This document shows positions 54,825 to 64,000 of a stretch of 64,000 nucleotides of DNA, one piece after another. Below the pieces are notes generated by a model. That model ran no database searches. It was not told the DNA's origin and saw nothing but the letters and a program-made list of their open reading frames with translations. Positions within the stretch are counted from its first letter, which is position 1. Each line of letters begins with the position of its first letter. The DNA comes from Thiohalomonas denitrificans (GTDB taxonomy: Bacteria; Pseudomonadota; Gammaproteobacteria; Thiohalomonadales; Thiohalomonadaceae): positions 1-64,000 of the forward strand of contig NZ_FMWD01000002.1 of NCBI RefSeq assembly GCF_900102855.1. The letters run 5' to 3'. Position numbers and translations under genes: made by a program.

Positions 54825-55739
54825 TCATTCAATAAATCGGGCCAGTGCCGGTCGCATCTGTTTCACCGTGTCGTAACCGACCGCGATGACTTCGTCGGCG
54901 CGATCGAATTCCAGCAAGCCCACGTGGGCCAGACGTGGTTCAATCAGCAGGTCCGGCGGGTCGCCGGCCATACGGCTGCGGGTTATGCGGTCCTGCATGA
55001 TATTGATGGAAGAGGCGAGGACATCGAAAAGACCCGGCGCCTTGGGGGCCCGGCCGGGAGCCGCACCGCCCATCAGCTTGGAACGCAGTTCGTCGTTGAA
55101 ACGCTGCACGATCTGGTCCCAGACGGCCTTGCTTTCGCCGGGACTTTTCTCCGGCTTCAGGCGGGGCGGATGCATGAGGTGCTTGCCGACGATGTCGCCG
55201 TTGAGATTGACCGCAATTATGAGGTCGGCCCCCAGAGCCCTGGCCGCCGACACCGGTACCGGATTGACGAGCCCGCCATCCACCAGAAAATCGCCATTCA
55301 CCTTGACGGGATTGAAGAGTCCCGGCAGTGCCATGGAGGCCCGAACCGCCTCCAGAATGGGGCCGGTCTGCAGCCAGATTTCACGGCCGGTATTTAGATT
55401 GGTGGCAACAGTGGCGAAAATCCGCTCTGCCTCTTTCATATCCCGGTCGCGAATGTGTTTGCGAAAATATTCGGTCAGGGCCTCCCCGGCGATAAACCCG
55501 CCCGCCAGTTTGACGTCCATGAAGCGGACGATGTCCCACCAGTCGAGGGCGCGCGCCCACGCCTCCAGACGATCCAGGCTATCCGTCACATAACCCGCGC
55601 CGACCATGGCCCCGATCGATGTCCCACAAACAATTTCCGGCTCGATCCCCTCCTCGGCGAGGGCGCGTATGACCCCGATATGGGCCCACCCGCGGGCCGA
55701 GCCGCTGCCAAGTGCCAGTGCGATGCGTGGTCTGCCCAT
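54825..55739 (-). CDS. Patatin-like phospholipase (NTE/RssA family)
   Basis: Serine esterase acting on membrane lipids. The 304-residue protein has the oxyanion loop GSGSARGWAHIG, nucleophile Ser41 in CGTSIGAM and catalytic Asp154 in LVDGGLVNPVP, the patatin Ser-Asp dyad. The C-terminal part (about 195-304) is family-typical, with RITRSRMAGDPPDLLIEPRL. It is closest to RssA-type proteins. It diverges from the double-thioredoxin gene across about 60 bp. Confidence 0.92.
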   Translation of the reverse strand: MGRPRIALALGSGSARGWAHIGVIRALAEEGIEPEIVCGTSIGAMVGAGYVTDSLDRLEAWARALDWWDIVRFMDVKLAGGFIAGEALTEYFRKHIRDRDMKEAERIFATVATNLNTGREIWLQTGPILEAVRASMALPGLFNPVKVNGDFLVDGGLVNPVPVSAARALGADLIIAVNLNGDIVGKHLMHPPRLKPEKSPGESKAVWDQIVQRFNDELRSKLMGGAAPGRAPKAPGLFDVLASSINIMQDRITRSRMAGDPPDLLIEPRLAHVGLLEFDRADEVIAVGYDTVKQMRPALARFIE

Positions 55740-55801
55740 CTTCCTCTCCGTTGGTTTGCGCCATTATACGTTCGAGACCACTCCTGCACAGAGGCCCATG
55801 G

Positions 55802-56881
55802 ATGGTTTACTATCCGGATATGTTCACAAAACTCGTAACACACGGCGTCCTCGCACTGCTACTGCTGGTGCCCGGTCCGATCCTGGCGCAAGAGTCGGAT
55901 GCAGAATGGGATGCCTGGGAGCAGACCCTGACGGAAGAGGCCGAGGAGGCGTGGGAGTTCAACGACGCCCCGCTCACGGAGCAGGTAGAGACGCCCGACT
56001 GGTTTCAACTCACCTTCCTCGATCTGGGGGAGGACTTGGCCGACGCGAAACGCGCGGGACGCGAAGGGCTCATTGTCTATTTCGGACAGAAATATTGCCC
56101 CTACTGCCAGGCGCTGATGGAAGACCTGAAACAGCCGGACATCCGAAGCTACGTACAGAGTAATTTTCACGTGGTTGAGGTGGACATTCACGGCGACCGT
56201 ACCGTCACCGATCCGGAGGGCCGTGAATCCAGCGAAAAGGCCTTCGCCGAACGGGAGAATGCCAACCTGACGCCCACGCTGATTTTCTATGATCCCGAGG
56301 GTCGTCAGGCTCACAAGCTCACCGGATACCATAGCGCCTACCGCTTTCGCGCGGCCCTGGAGTACGTGGCGGACGACCATTACCAAACCGAAAGCTTTCG
56401 CAGTTACCTCCAGCGCGCCGATCCGAATCTGGCCCCGCGTGAGGGGGAGCTCAATCCATCGGAGGTTTTTGCACCGCCCCCGTTCAATCTTGACCGCACC
56501 CGGTTCCCCGGCGAACGTCCGCTCATCGTCTTTTTCGAGCAGGCCGACTGCCACGCCTGCGACGTCCTGCACTCCGGCCCCATGCAGCGCAAGGCGATCC
56601 GCGATCTTCTCGACCAGTTTGACACCATACAACTCGGAGTATGGGGCGAGACGCCCGTCATCACTCCCGATGGAGAGAGGCTGACCGCGCGCGAGTGGTC
56701 GGAAAGGCTCCGGCTGTTCTACACACCGACGCTGCTGTTTTTCGACCGCGGTGGCGAAGAGATCCTGCGGCTCGATTCGGTGGCCCATTTCTACCGCATT
56801 CAGGGCGTACTCCAGTACGTCCTCAGCGGCGCCCACCAGGAGGGCGTGGCACTGCAGGAGTGGAGCCGCCGCAACCGGTAA
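55802..56881 (+). CDS. Periplasmic double-thioredoxin protein (SoxW-like)
   Basis: Predicted exported thiol-disulfide protein with two thioredoxin-like domains. Counting from the ATG at 55820, the signal peptide is MFTKLVTHGVLALLLLVPGP (to A at about 23). The first domain has C93-P-Y-C96 (FGQKYCPYCQALMEDL) and the second C244-H-A-C247 (EQADCHACDVLHSGP). Both halves resemble SoxW/thioredoxin_2 proteins, usually single-domain. ATG at 55802 is taken because AGAGG lies 7 nt upstream; it adds six residues before the signal. It precedes mazG by 57 bp. The role, perhaps keeping sulfur-oxidation or cytochrome thiols reduced, is inference. Confidence 0.82.
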   Translation: MVYYPDMFTKLVTHGVLALLLLVPGPILAQESDAEWDAWEQTLTEEAEEAWEFNDAPLTEQVETPDWFQLTFLDLGEDLADAKRAGREGLIVYFGQKYCPYCQALMEDLKQPDIRSYVQSNFHVVEVDIHGDRTVTDPEGRESSEKAFAERENANLTPTLIFYDPEGRQAHKLTGYHSAYRFRAALEYVADDHYQTESFRSYLQRADPNLAPREGELNPSEVFAPPPFNLDRTRFPGERPLIVFFEQADCHACDVLHSGPMQRKAIRDLLDQFDTIQLGVWGETPVITPDGERLTAREWSERLRLFYTPTLLFFDRGGEEILRLDSVAHFYRIQGVLQYVLSGAHQEGVALQEWSRRNR

Positions 56882-56938
56882 AAAGGATTTAGTGTCCGAC
56901 CATCGGATGTGCACCACAGAGGACCGAAAGCCAATTCC

Positions 56939-57751
56939 ATGAAACACTACAACCGCATAGAAACCCTGCTGGAGGTGATGGCGCGCCTGCGAGCTCCCGA
57001 GGGGGGGTGCCCCTGGGACCGGGAACAGACCTTTGCAACCATCGCGCCCTACACCGTCGAAGAGGCCTATGAGGTGGCAGACGCGATCGAGCGCCAGGCG
57101 CTTTCCGAGCTACGCGAGGAACTCGGTGACCTGCTGTTTCAGGTGGTCTTCCATGCCCGCATCGCCGAAGAGGGGGGGCACTTCGGATTCCCCGATGTGG
57201 TGGAAACGGTGGTGGAGAAGATGGTGCGCCGCCACCCACACGTGTTTGGCGATGAAGAGGTGGAGGATGCCGAAGCCCAGACCATCGCCTGGGAAGCGCA
57301 GAAGGCCCGGGAGCGATCCGCCAGGGCCGGAAGCCGAACCCAGAGCGTGCTGGATGGTGTCGCCGTTGCCCTGCCCGCCCTCACCCGTGCCGAAAAGCTG
57401 CAGAAACGTGCGGCCCGGATCGGCTTCGACTGGCCCGATGCCCACGGCGCCCTTGAAAAAGTCAGGGAAGAGACGGAAGAGGTGGTCGAGCAACTGGAAC
57501 AACACGACAGCAGCGCACTGCAGGACGAACTGGGGGACCTTCTGTTCGCCTGCGTAAACCTGGCCCGCCTGGCCCGAGTCGATCCGGAAACGGCCCTGCG
57601 CGGCGCGAACAGCAAGTTCGAACGCCGCTTCCGCGCCATGGAGGCCACGCTGGAGCGAGCGGGCCGGTCACTCGATGAGGCTTCTCTGCAGGAGATGAAT
57701 GTAGAGTGGGAGCGGGTAAAGCGCAGCGAAGGAAAGATCGCCGGTTCGTGA
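56939..57751 (+). CDS. mazG: Nucleoside triphosphate pyrophosphohydrolase MazG
   Basis: Removes non-canonical NTPs. The 270-residue protein has two MazG domains: the first with PYTVEEAYEVADAIE and ELGDLLFQVVFHARIAEE, the second with REETEEVVEQLE and ELGDLLFACVNLARL, all with the EExxE/EELGD metal motifs. The N-terminus is MKHYNRIETLLEVMARLRAP. Length matches E. coli MazG. A mazEF pair is not present, so the usual mazEF-mazG link is absent. Confidence 0.95.
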   Translation: MKHYNRIETLLEVMARLRAPEGGCPWDREQTFATIAPYTVEEAYEVADAIERQALSELREELGDLLFQVVFHARIAEEGGHFGFPDVVETVVEKMVRRHPHVFGDEEVEDAEAQTIAWEAQKARERSARAGSRTQSVLDGVAVALPALTRAEKLQKRAARIGFDWPDAHGALEKVREETEEVVEQLEQHDSSALQDELGDLLFACVNLARLARVDPETALRGANSKFERRFRAMEATLERAGRSLDEASLQEMNVEWERVKRSEGKIAGS

Positions 57752-57878
57752 GTTGGCAGATGCCACCGCATCCGTCAAACTGAACCACGACCATATTGCC
57801 AAGGCGCAGTGACACGGGTCTGAAGATACCACCACGACCCGGTCGGCACGGCCTTAACATAGAAGGCATAGAGACAAC

Positions 57879-58412
57879 ATGAGCGAAAAAGAGAATCACC
57901 ACGGGCTCGGCGAACGCCTCGCCGAAGGCTATCACCGCATGCTGGAACGGGTTCGCCAGCGCCTGGACGATATCGAACACGATACCGGCCCTACCCTCAA
58001 GCGCGCTATCGATGATGCACAGGAGCGCGCGACCGAGCTTGGTGAACTGAGCCGGGAAGAATCCGCAAAGGTGGCCGAATACCTGCGCAGAGACCTGGAG
58101 GATGCAGCCACCTTCGTCTCCGAGAGCGGACGCGAGCTCGGTAACTGGCTGAAATTCGACTGGAACCTGATCGAGCGCAGCCTGGCCGACCTCTTCGCCA
58201 ATGCCGTCGATCACACCCGGGTCGAACTGGAGCAGTTCTCCGAAAGAGCCGCAGCCCTCGGTGAGTGGCACACCGGAGAAGTCACGGCGATGGGAACCCT
58301 GCAGTGCAAAAGCTGCGGTGAGGAGCTGCACTTCCATGGGCCCGGACACATCCCGCCCTGCCCGAAGTGTCACGGAACCACCTTCCGTCGCCTGACCGAC
58401 GCGGAGCAGTAG
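57879..58412 (+). CDS. Zinc-ribbon protein, YbeL/DUF1451-like
   Basis: Function unknown. The 177-residue protein is mostly helical and highly charged (RLAEGYHRMLERVRQRLDDI, AIDDAQERATELGELSREE). It ends in a C-terminal zinc ribbon CKSCGEELHFHGPGHIPPCP with two CxxC pairs. This layout matches E. coli YbeL. In E. coli ybeL also lies in the general lnt/leuS region, and here it converges on lnt, so the neighbourhood fits. It has no signal peptide. Confidence 0.88.
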   Translation: MSEKENHHGLGERLAEGYHRMLERVRQRLDDIEHDTGPTLKRAIDDAQERATELGELSREESAKVAEYLRRDLEDAATFVSESGRELGNWLKFDWNLIERSLADLFANAVDHTRVELEQFSERAAALGEWHTGEVTAMGTLQCKSCGEELHFHGPGHIPPCPKCHGTTFRRLTDAEQ

Positions 58413-58463
58413 CGGTAAACAGCAGGCCCTGCACCCTGAACGCTTCGCCGCGAGGGCGCGCCC

Positions 58464-59999
58464 TCACCCGTGAGCGAATTTACGGCTCAGCACGAGGGCG
58501 ATACCGGTTCCGGCCAGCAACCAGATCAGAACCGGCAGATTGCGCCACAGGCCGTATGGGGTTGTGCCCGTCATGGGCTGAACGCGGTGAGTAAGGACAT
58601 ACCTTTCGAATTGAGGTGAAGTGGCCAGCAATCGTCCGCGCGCATCGACCAGCGCCGAGATCCCGTTGGTGGTCGCCCGAAGCATCGGCCGCCCCGTCTC
58701 CAGTGCCCGCATGCGGGAGATCTGAAGGTGCTGGTGGGGCGCCAGCGAATCACCGTACCAGGCGTTGTTGCTGCCGTTCACCAGCAGCGTGGCATTCTGG
58801 AGCGTTCGGGCGAATTGACTGCCGAAGGCATCCTCATAGCAAACCGAGACCGCTGCGCGGTGACCGGCGACCTGCAGGGGCTGCTGTCCCTCCGGACCGG
58901 GGATAAAGCTCGACATCGGTACATCGAAAAAGCCGATCAGGCCGCGCAGAAGTGACTCGAAAGGCACATATTCTCCAAACGGCACCAGGTGCTGTTTGAA
59001 GTAGAAATCCCGGTGTGAGCCGAGGCTCATCATGCTGGTAAAGTACTGCCTGCCATCTTCCGCCAGGACCGGCAGCCCCAGGATGAGATCGGTGCCGGTC
59101 TCGACCGCCTCACGCTCCAGGGGATCGAAATACTGGTCGGCAATCTCGTGATAGAAGACCGTCACTGCGTTTTCCGGCCACACCACCAAATCGCTCTGCC
59201 CCAGCCGTTCACGGGTGAGCCCGGCGTAGGTCTCCAGACGCTCCCGGATCGCTCCGGGCTCCCACTTGGTCTCCTGGGGCAAATTGCCCTGGATCAACGA
59301 GACCGTGAGGGGCTTCCCTTCCGGAGAGGTCCACTCGAGCCGGTCGACCCACCAGGCGCCCCCCCAGAATACCGCAGCAAGCAGGATCGGCACGACAACA
59401 CGAGCCCCTTTGACTTGCAGACCCGGGACAGAAACCAGCCACGCCACCAGTCCGGCGGTGAAGGCCACCACCCAGCTCATGCCATACACACCGGCGACGG
59501 GTCCCCATCCGGCCAGGGGACCATCGATCTGACTGTATCCCAGACTCAGCCAGGGAAAACCGGAGAACAGCCAGCCCCGCAGCCACTCCCCCCCGGTCCA
59601 CAAGGCGGGCCAGAGCAGTAGCAGGGCCGTCGCAGGTCCACTCCGCGGCGCCAGACGCCGGCCCAAATACCCTACCAGTGCGGGATAGAGGGCGAGAGCG
59701 GCAACAAACAGTCCGGTGAGTAGTGCGGCGGGCAGCATCCCGGTGCCGCCGAACTCGTTGATGGCGACGAACACCCAGCTGACCCCTATGCCGAACTGCC
59801 CCAGTCCGAACAGGAACCCGAGGCCAGCGGCACGGCGCGGCGCAGCATCATGCCAGAGCCAGAACAGTACGGCGGGAGAGAGGACCGCGAGCGGCAGGAT
59901 ATCGAAGGGGGCGAAGGCCAACGGCAGCAGACCACCGGCCAGGAACGCCGCAAGGCCGGCCACCCCCGGGGAAACATCAAATCGCCGAGAGAGGTTCAC
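58464..59999 (-). CDS. lnt: Apolipoprotein N-acyltransferase
   Basis: Adds the third acyl chain to lipoproteins in the inner membrane. The 511-residue protein has about seven N-terminal helices and a nitrilase-like domain (about 225-480) with the triad Glu276 (WPENAV), Lys335 (YFKQHLVPFGEY) and Cys387 (SVCYED), in good agreement with E. coli (E267, K335, C387). GTG at 59999 is the best start: GGAG lies 5 nt upstream, and the family N-terminus follows. The longer open frame is rejected. It overlaps corC by 23 bp, so translation is coupled. Confidence 0.95.
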   Translation of the reverse strand: MNLSRRFDVSPGVAGLAAFLAGGLLPLAFAPFDILPLAVLSPAVLFWLWHDAAPRRAAGLGFLFGLGQFGIGVSWVFVAINEFGGTGMLPAALLTGLFVAALALYPALVGYLGRRLAPRSGPATALLLLWPALWTGGEWLRGWLFSGFPWLSLGYSQIDGPLAGWGPVAGVYGMSWVVAFTAGLVAWLVSVPGLQVKGARVVVPILLAAVFWGGAWWVDRLEWTSPEGKPLTVSLIQGNLPQETKWEPGAIRERLETYAGLTRERLGQSDLVVWPENAVTVFYHEIADQYFDPLEREAVETGTDLILGLPVLAEDGRQYFTSMMSLGSHRDFYFKQHLVPFGEYVPFESLLRGLIGFFDVPMSSFIPGPEGQQPLQVAGHRAAVSVCYEDAFGSQFARTLQNATLLVNGSNNAWYGDSLAPHQHLQISRMRALETGRPMLRATTNGISALVDARGRLLATSPQFERYVLTHRVQPMTGTTPYGLWRNLPVLIWLLAGTGIALVLSRKFAHG

Positions 60000-60882
60000 C
60001 CGAATCTCCGGCGTCGGTCTTGCGGCCCTGCGGTAGCGGAGCGACCTCCAGCAGATAGATACGACGACTGTCCGCCCGGAGCACGGTAAACCGGTACTGC
60101 CCCATCTCCACCTGTTCACCGCGTTTGGGCATATGTCCGAACCCCTTGAGGACCAGCCCGCCGATGGTATCGAACTCCTCGTCGCTGAAGTCGGTCCGGA
60201 AGAATTCATTGAAATCGTCGATGGCGGTCAGGGCACGCACCATATAGCGCCCGTCCGCCACCTGAAGGATATCGGTATCCTCCTCCTCGACATCGTGCTC
60301 ATCCTCGATCTCACCGACGATCTGTTCCAGGACGTCTTCAATGGTGACCAGACCGGCCACGCCTCCGTATTCGTCCACCACCACGGCCAAGTGATTGCGG
60401 CTGGAGCGAAACTCCTTGAGAAGCACGTTGAGGCGCTTGCTCTCCGGCACGAAAAGCGCCGGGCGCAGGACCTCGCGGATATTGAATCCGCCTCCTCCGT
60501 TGGCAACGAAGGGGAGCAGGTCCTTGGCAAGCAGGATCCCCACCACCTCATCGCGATTGTCCCCGATGACGGGGAAGCGGGAGTGGGCCCCCTTGATGAT
60601 AATCGGCAGGATTTCCTGGAGAGAGGCATCCCGCTCCACCACGTTCATGTGGGAGCGGGGAATCATGATGTCGCGAACCTGCATTTCCGACACCTCCAGC
60701 ACGCCTTCGATCATGGCGTAGGCATCGGCATCGATCAGGTCCCGCTGCTGCGCCTCCCGGAGAGACTGCAGAAGCTCGTCGCGATCTTTGGGCTCGGGCT
60801 GAAGTACCTGTCCCAGCCGCTCCAGCCAGCTTTTTTGCGGCCGCTCGTCACCGGCGGCGCTACTAGGTCGATCGTCGTTCAT
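59977..60882 (-). CDS. corC: CorC/HlyC-family transporter-associated protein
   Basis: Implicated in Mg2+ and Co2+ handling. The 301-residue protein has two CBS domains (about 75-195; VRDIMIPRSHMNVVERDASL and NHLAVVVDEYGGVAGLVTIE) and a C-terminal CorC_HlyC domain (about 215-290; DFNEFFRTDFSDEEFDTIGG). It has no membrane segments, as in CorC and unlike CorB/YfjD. It belongs to the miaB-phoH-ybeY-corC-lnt block. A 131-bp gap with a hairpin separates it from ybeY, unlike the tighter spacing elsewhere in the block. Confidence 0.95.
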   Translation of the reverse strand: MNDDRPSSAAGDERPQKSWLERLGQVLQPEPKDRDELLQSLREAQQRDLIDADAYAMIEGVLEVSEMQVRDIMIPRSHMNVVERDASLQEILPIIIKGAHSRFPVIGDNRDEVVGILLAKDLLPFVANGGGGFNIREVLRPALFVPESKRLNVLLKEFRSSRNHLAVVVDEYGGVAGLVTIEDVLEQIVGEIEDEHDVEEEDTDILQVADGRYMVRALTAIDDFNEFFRTDFSDEEFDTIGGLVLKGFGHMPKRGEQVEMGQYRFTVLRADSRRIYLLEVAPLPQGRKTDAGDSGEPLSAI

Positions 60883-60908
60883 GTGTGTCGTTGGTCACCC
60901 TGCGAAAG

Positions 60909-60946
60909 ACAAGATACAAGCCCGTCGTGCGGTGCTTGTATCTTGT
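60909..60946. repeat. ACAAGATACAAGC hairpin between ybeY and corC
   Basis: Perfect 13-bp inverted arms (60909-60921 and 60934-60946) with a 12-nt loop. No T tract follows on either strand, so it is probably not an intrinsic terminator. It lies between ybeY and corC. Confidence 0.85.
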
Positions 60947-61013
60947 ATCTCGCTCAGGAACCGTACCTGGTTCGTTATTGTCGGGAGAGTGGAAACCCAT
61001 TGTATACCCATGA

Positions 61014-61493
61014 TCAGGCAGGCTCCGCATAAGGGTCGCGATAGCCCAGGCCGGCCAGTATTCGCCTCTCCAGCGCTTCCATTGTTTCGGCCTCGGCCGG
61101 GTCGACATGATCATACCCGATCAGGTGCAGACAGCCATGGACTGCCATGTGGGCCCAGTGCGCCTCCTGGCCCTTGCCCTGCTCCAGCGCCTCCCGCTCG
61201 ACGACCGGCGCACAGATCACCAGATCCCCCAGCAGCGGATACTCGACGCCCGGGGGGGGCTCGAACGGAAAGGAGAGCACATTGGTCGGTTTGTACTTGC
61301 CCCGATAGCGCCCGTTCAGGGCGGCGCTCTCCGCCTCATCGACCACCCGCACGGTCAACTGCGTAGCGCCCTCCGAGCTGTCGCCGAGAGCGGCCGTCAC
61401 CCATTGCACGATGCTGTTTTCCGCCGGCAATCCGGTCGCCTCCACAGCGACCTGCCAATCCAGATCAACGGCCACCGGTAGCTTCCTGCTCAT
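61014..61493 (-). CDS. ybeY: Endoribonuclease YbeY
   Basis: Zinc RNase in 16S rRNA 3'-end maturation and ribosome quality control. The 159-residue protein has the signature H115-x3-H119-x5-H125 ([15 protein letters not shown]) and the core [16 protein letters not shown] at 61493 ([13 protein letters not shown]) is chosen over an upstream in-frame start; it overlaps the end of phoH by 29 bp. The ybeY-phoH pairing is conserved in bacteria. Confidence 0.96.
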   Translation of the reverse strand: MSRKLPVAVDLDWQVAVEATGLPAENSIVQWVTAALGDSSEGATQLTVRVVDEAESAALNGRYRGKYKPTNVLSFPFEPPPGVEYPLLGDLVICAPVVEREALEQGKGQEAHWAHMAVHGCLHLIGYDHVDPAEAETMEALERRILAGLGYRDPYAEPA

Positions 61494-62472
61494 CAAAACG
61501 CTCATAGGCGCCGACGATGCGTTGGACCAGCGGATGCCGGACCACGTCCTTGGCGAGAAAGAAGGCGAAGCTGATGCCTTTGACGTCCTTGAGCACCTCG
61601 ATCGCATGACGCAGACCCGACGATGCGCCGCGCGGCAAATCGGTTTGCGTGACATCGCCGGTAATCACTGCGGTGGAGCCGAAGCCGATCCGGGTGAGGA
61701 ACATCTTCATCTGCTCTTCCGTAGTGTTCTGCGCCTCGTCGAGAATGATGAAGGAGTCGTTGAGGGTACGCCCGCGCATATAGGCAAGCGGCGCCACCTC
61801 AATCACGTTGCGTTCGATGAGTTTGGCCACGCGTTCGAAACCGAGCATCTCATAGAGCGCATCATAGAGAGGCCGCAGATAGGGGTCGACCTTCTGGGCC
61901 AGGTCACCCGGCAAAAAGCCGAGCCGCTCGCCCGCCTCCACGGCGGGACGGGTGAGGATCAGACGGCGCACCTGGTCCCGCTCGAGTGCTTCCACCGCAC
62001 ACGCCACCGCCAGATAGGTCTTGCCGGTGCCTGCCGGCCCCACTCCAAAGTTGATGTCGTGAGTGAGGATGTTCTTGAGATACTTTTTCTGGTTGGGTCC
62101 GCGGCCCTTGATCACGCCGCGCTTGGTGCGGATGACAACTTCCTCGACATCATCCTGCTGCTCCAGCATCTCCTCGATACCGGACTCCTGAAGAAACAGG
62201 TGAACACGCTGGGGGGTCAGGGTCTCTTCACTCGTAGTGCGGTAAAGCCCCTTGATGACCTCACCGGCCGCACCGACCGATTCCCCCTCGCCGATCACCC
62301 GGAAGGTGTTGCCGCGGTTATTCACCTCGACCCCCAGCCGCCGCTCGATTTGCTTCAGGTGTTCATCGAACTGCCCACACAGATTGGCGAGCCGATCGTT
62401 GGAGGCGGGTTCCAGGGTGATGTCCAGGCTATCGGGAGTGTCCTTCAAAGGAGTGGAAACCTTGGCTTGCAC
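61465..62472 (-). CDS. ybeZ: PhoH-like ATPase (YbeZ)
   Basis: ATP-binding protein of the PhoH family that acts with YbeY in RNA metabolism. The 335-residue protein has an N-terminal region (about 1-100) and the ATPase core with Walker [13 protein letters not shown], Walker [12 protein letters not shown] and [12 protein letters not shown]. The best start is GTG at 62472 (VQAKVSTPL); a longer open frame runs into miaB. It overlaps ybeY at its 3' end and lies 46 bp after miaB. Confidence 0.93.
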   Translation of the reverse strand: MQAKVSTPLKDTPDSLDITLEPASNDRLANLCGQFDEHLKQIERRLGVEVNNRGNTFRVIGEGESVGAAGEVIKGLYRTTSEETLTPQRVHLFLQESGIEEMLEQQDDVEEVVIRTKRGVIKGRGPNQKKYLKNILTHDINFGVGPAGTGKTYLAVACAVEALERDQVRRLILTRPAVEAGERLGFLPGDLAQKVDPYLRPLYDALYEMLGFERVAKLIERNVIEVAPLAYMRGRTLNDSFIILDEAQNTTEEQMKMFLTRIGFGSTAVITGDVTQTDLPRGASSGLRHAIEVLKDVKGISFAFFLAKDVVRHPLVQRIVGAYERFDEQEATGGR

Positions 62473-62518
62473 GAAGCTAATATATCTCTCAAATAAAGGT
62501 AGTAGAAGGTGGCCGCGT

Positions 62519-63865
62519 TCATGTCCAGCCGGCGACGGCCGACCCGCTCGTCTCACCACGCAGGGAATTGGGTAGCGCCTCGGTGATGCGCACGTCGACA
62601 AACTGACCGACCAACGAACCATCCCCGGGGAAGTTCACCACCCGATTATTTTCAGTACGCCCGGAGAGCTGGTCGGGGTCCTTGCGGGATGGTCCCTCCA
62701 CCAGGATCCGTTGTACCGAGCCCACCATACCACGGCTAATCGCCCGCGCCTGCGTGGTGATCGTCGCCTGCAGGCGGGCCAGACGCGCTTTCTTCACCTC
62801 GAGCGGCACATCATCCGGCAAATCCGCCGCCGGCGTTCCCGGCCGTGGGCTGTAGACAAAGCTGAAGGAGTGATCGAAGCCGACCTCCTCAATCAGGCGC
62901 ATGGTGGCCTCGAAATCCTCGTCGGTCTCGCCGGGGAAGCCGACGATGAAATCGGATGAAATGGTGATATCCGGCCGCGCCTCGCGCAGCTTGCCGATTT
63001 TGGCCTTGTACTCCAGCGCAGTATGCCCGCGCTTCATCAGCGCCAGAATGCGGTCGGAACCGGACTGTACCGGCAGATGCAGGAAACTGACCAGCTGCGG
63101 CACCTCGGCGTAGGCCTGAATCAGACTGTCCGTGAATTCCACCGGATGGGAGGTGGTGAAACGGATACGTTCGATCCCGTCGACGGCGGCCACGTAGTGA
63201 ATAAGCAGGGCCAGATCAGCCATCTCGCCGTCATGCATCGGCCCGAGGTAAGCATTGACGTTCTGGCCCAGCAGATTCACCTCCCGAACGCCCTGCTGCG
63301 CCAGGGATGCAATTTCGGCGATAACGTCATCGAAGGGGCGGCTGACTTCCTCGCCACGGGTATAGGGGACCACGCAGAAGGTGCAGTATTTCGAGCAACC
63401 CTCCATGATCGAGACAAAGGCGGTCGCGCCTTCAGCGCGCGGCTCCGGCATCCGGTCGAACTTTTCGATCTCCGGGAACGAGACATCCACCACGGCCTGG
63501 TGCTGTTCCCAGACCCGACCCAGCATCTCCGGGAGGCGATGCAGGGTCTGGGGACCGAACACCAGATCCACAAACGGGGCACGGGTACGGATAGCCTCAC
63601 CCTCCTGACTCGCCACGCAGCCTCCAACACCAATCACTACATCGGGCCGCGCCTGCTTGAGCGGTTTCCACTTGCCGAGCGCCGAGAAGACCTTCTCCTG
63701 CGCCTTCTCGCGCACGGAGCAGGTATTGAGCAGCAGCACGTCCGCCTCTTCCGGGGCGTCCACCGGCTCCAGGCCGCACTGGATAGCGAGCACATCGGCA
63801 ATTTTCGCCGAGTCGTACTCGTTCATCTGGCAACCGAAGGTCTTGATGTAGAGTTTGCGGGTCAT
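62519..63865 (-). CDS. miaB: tRNA-2-methylthio-N6-dimethylallyladenosine synthase
   Basis: Radical-SAM methylthiotransferase that adds the 2-methylthio group to i6A37 in tRNA. The 448-residue protein has the N-terminal cluster cysteines ([31 protein letters not shown]), the radical-SAM motif with Cys157, Cys161 and Cys164 (GCSKYCTFC), and a C-terminal TRAM domain (about 375-440). ATG at 63865 gives [13 protein letters not shown]; a longer frame upstream is rejected. It heads the miaB-ybeZ-ybeY block. Confidence 0.97.
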   Translation of the reverse strand: MTRKLYIKTFGCQMNEYDSAKIADVLAIQCGLEPVDAPEEADVLLLNTCSVREKAQEKVFSALGKWKPLKQARPDVVIGVGGCVASQEGEAIRTRAPFVDLVFGPQTLHRLPEMLGRVWEQHQAVVDVSFPEIEKFDRMPEPRAEGATAFVSIMEGCSKYCTFCVVPYTRGEEVSRPFDDVIAEIASLAQQGVREVNLLGQNVNAYLGPMHDGEMADLALLIHYVAAVDGIERIRFTTSHPVEFTDSLIQAYAEVPQLVSFLHLPVQSGSDRILALMKRGHTALEYKAKIGKLREARPDITISSDFIVGFPGETDEDFEATMRLIEEVGFDHSFSFVYSPRPGTPAADLPDDVPLEVKKARLARLQATITTQARAISRGMVGSVQRILVEGPSRKDPDQLSGRTENNRVVNFPGDGSLVGQFVDVRITEALPNSLRGETSGSAVAGWT

Positions 63866-63947
63866 GGATAACACGTTTGACCGAAAAGGAACCCGATAGT
63901 TTATGGCTGCGGCGGGAAAAAACCAAGTGCGGCATACGGGAAAAGCG

Positions 63948-64000
63948 ATGTCCACCACGCGCGAGCAGGCCGATTTCCTCCCGGACCCGTCCGCCGGTAG
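63948..64000 (+). CDS. Possible 5' end of a divergent gene (partial)
   Basis: ATG at 63948 opens a frame ([17 protein letters not shown]) that runs off the right edge with 17 codons visible. It diverges from miaB. The ribosome site is weak (GGGA 9 nt upstream) and no family can be recognised from so few residues. Confidence 0.25.
   Translation, partial: MSTTREQADFLPDPSAG

Noticed and set aside
59999-60209. N-terminal extension of lnt by 70 codons
   Set aside because: It is a shadow of corC in another frame; GTG at 59999 has a good ribosome site and places Lys335 and Cys387 as in E. coli Lnt.
60909-60946. Hairpin between ybeY and corC as an intrinsic terminator
   Set aside because: The stem is AT-rich and no T tract follows on either strand; kept only as a repeat.

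Overview
The window is a 64 kb stretch of GC-rich chromosome, almost certainly from a gammaproteobacterium. Support comes from the rRNA promoter layout (tandem -35/-10 promoters plus a boxA), a UUG-initiated rpsT, the ribF-ileS-lspA-fkpB-ispH order, the miaB-phoH-ybeY-corC-lnt order, a ZnuABC/Zur locus with a gammaproteobacterial-type Zur box, and two type IV minor pilin clusters. SoxW-like and SoxH-like periplasmic proteins, a HemJ-type protein, a bactofilin and a ClC antiporter next to argC fit a sulfur-oxidising, Chromatiales-like organism. That placement is inference; no single marker proves it.

Layout. 1-627: 5' end of a leftward 16S rRNA gene with its two promoters. 628-8828: tyrS, a murein endopeptidase followed directly by anmK, gltA, erpA, bactofilin, a DUF6776-like membrane protein and argC. 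9074-17592: ClC antiporter, TlpA-like thioredoxin, HemJ-like protein, a palindromic MITE-like element, then a zinc island (ZIP transporter, znuA facing zur-znuC-znuB across a Zur box), an FKBP, nadC and tRNA-Thr. 17921-31105: Irr-like Fur regulator, thiO and a pilin on the minus strand, then two consecutive minor-pilin operons on the plus strand. The first (fimT-pilW-pilX-pilV) has greatly enlarged PilX and PilV and no pilY1. The second (pilE-fimT-pilV-pilW-pilX-pilY1) is complete. 31214-44744: isoprenoid and lipoprotein housekeeping genes (ispH, fkpB, lspA, ileS, ribF), murJ, rpsT, proB, obgE, rpmA, rplU, ispB and tRNA-Pro. A small GxxExxY nuclease-fold gene bordered by inverted repeats sits between ileS and ribF. 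44745-56881: accessory region with a hipA remnant, a four-PAS soluble histidine kinase behind a CRP-like site and a leader ORF, an FtsH paralogue converging on a slipin/NfeD pair, a secreted metallo-beta-lactamase-fold protein, a thioredoxin-HEAT fusion, a patatin-like lipase and a double-thioredoxin periplasmic protein. 56939-63865: mazG, a YbeL-type zinc-ribbon protein and the lnt-corC-ybeY-phoH-miaB block.

How the genes work together. Zinc uptake looks controlled at one shared operator between znuA and zur. The pilus genes encode tip and minor subunits only; the motor genes are outside the window. The NfeD-slipin-FtsH group looks like a membrane protein quality-control module. Intergenic spaces are unusually rich in short palindromic and heptamer repeats of several families, which suggests a genome carrying many small non-autonomous elements.
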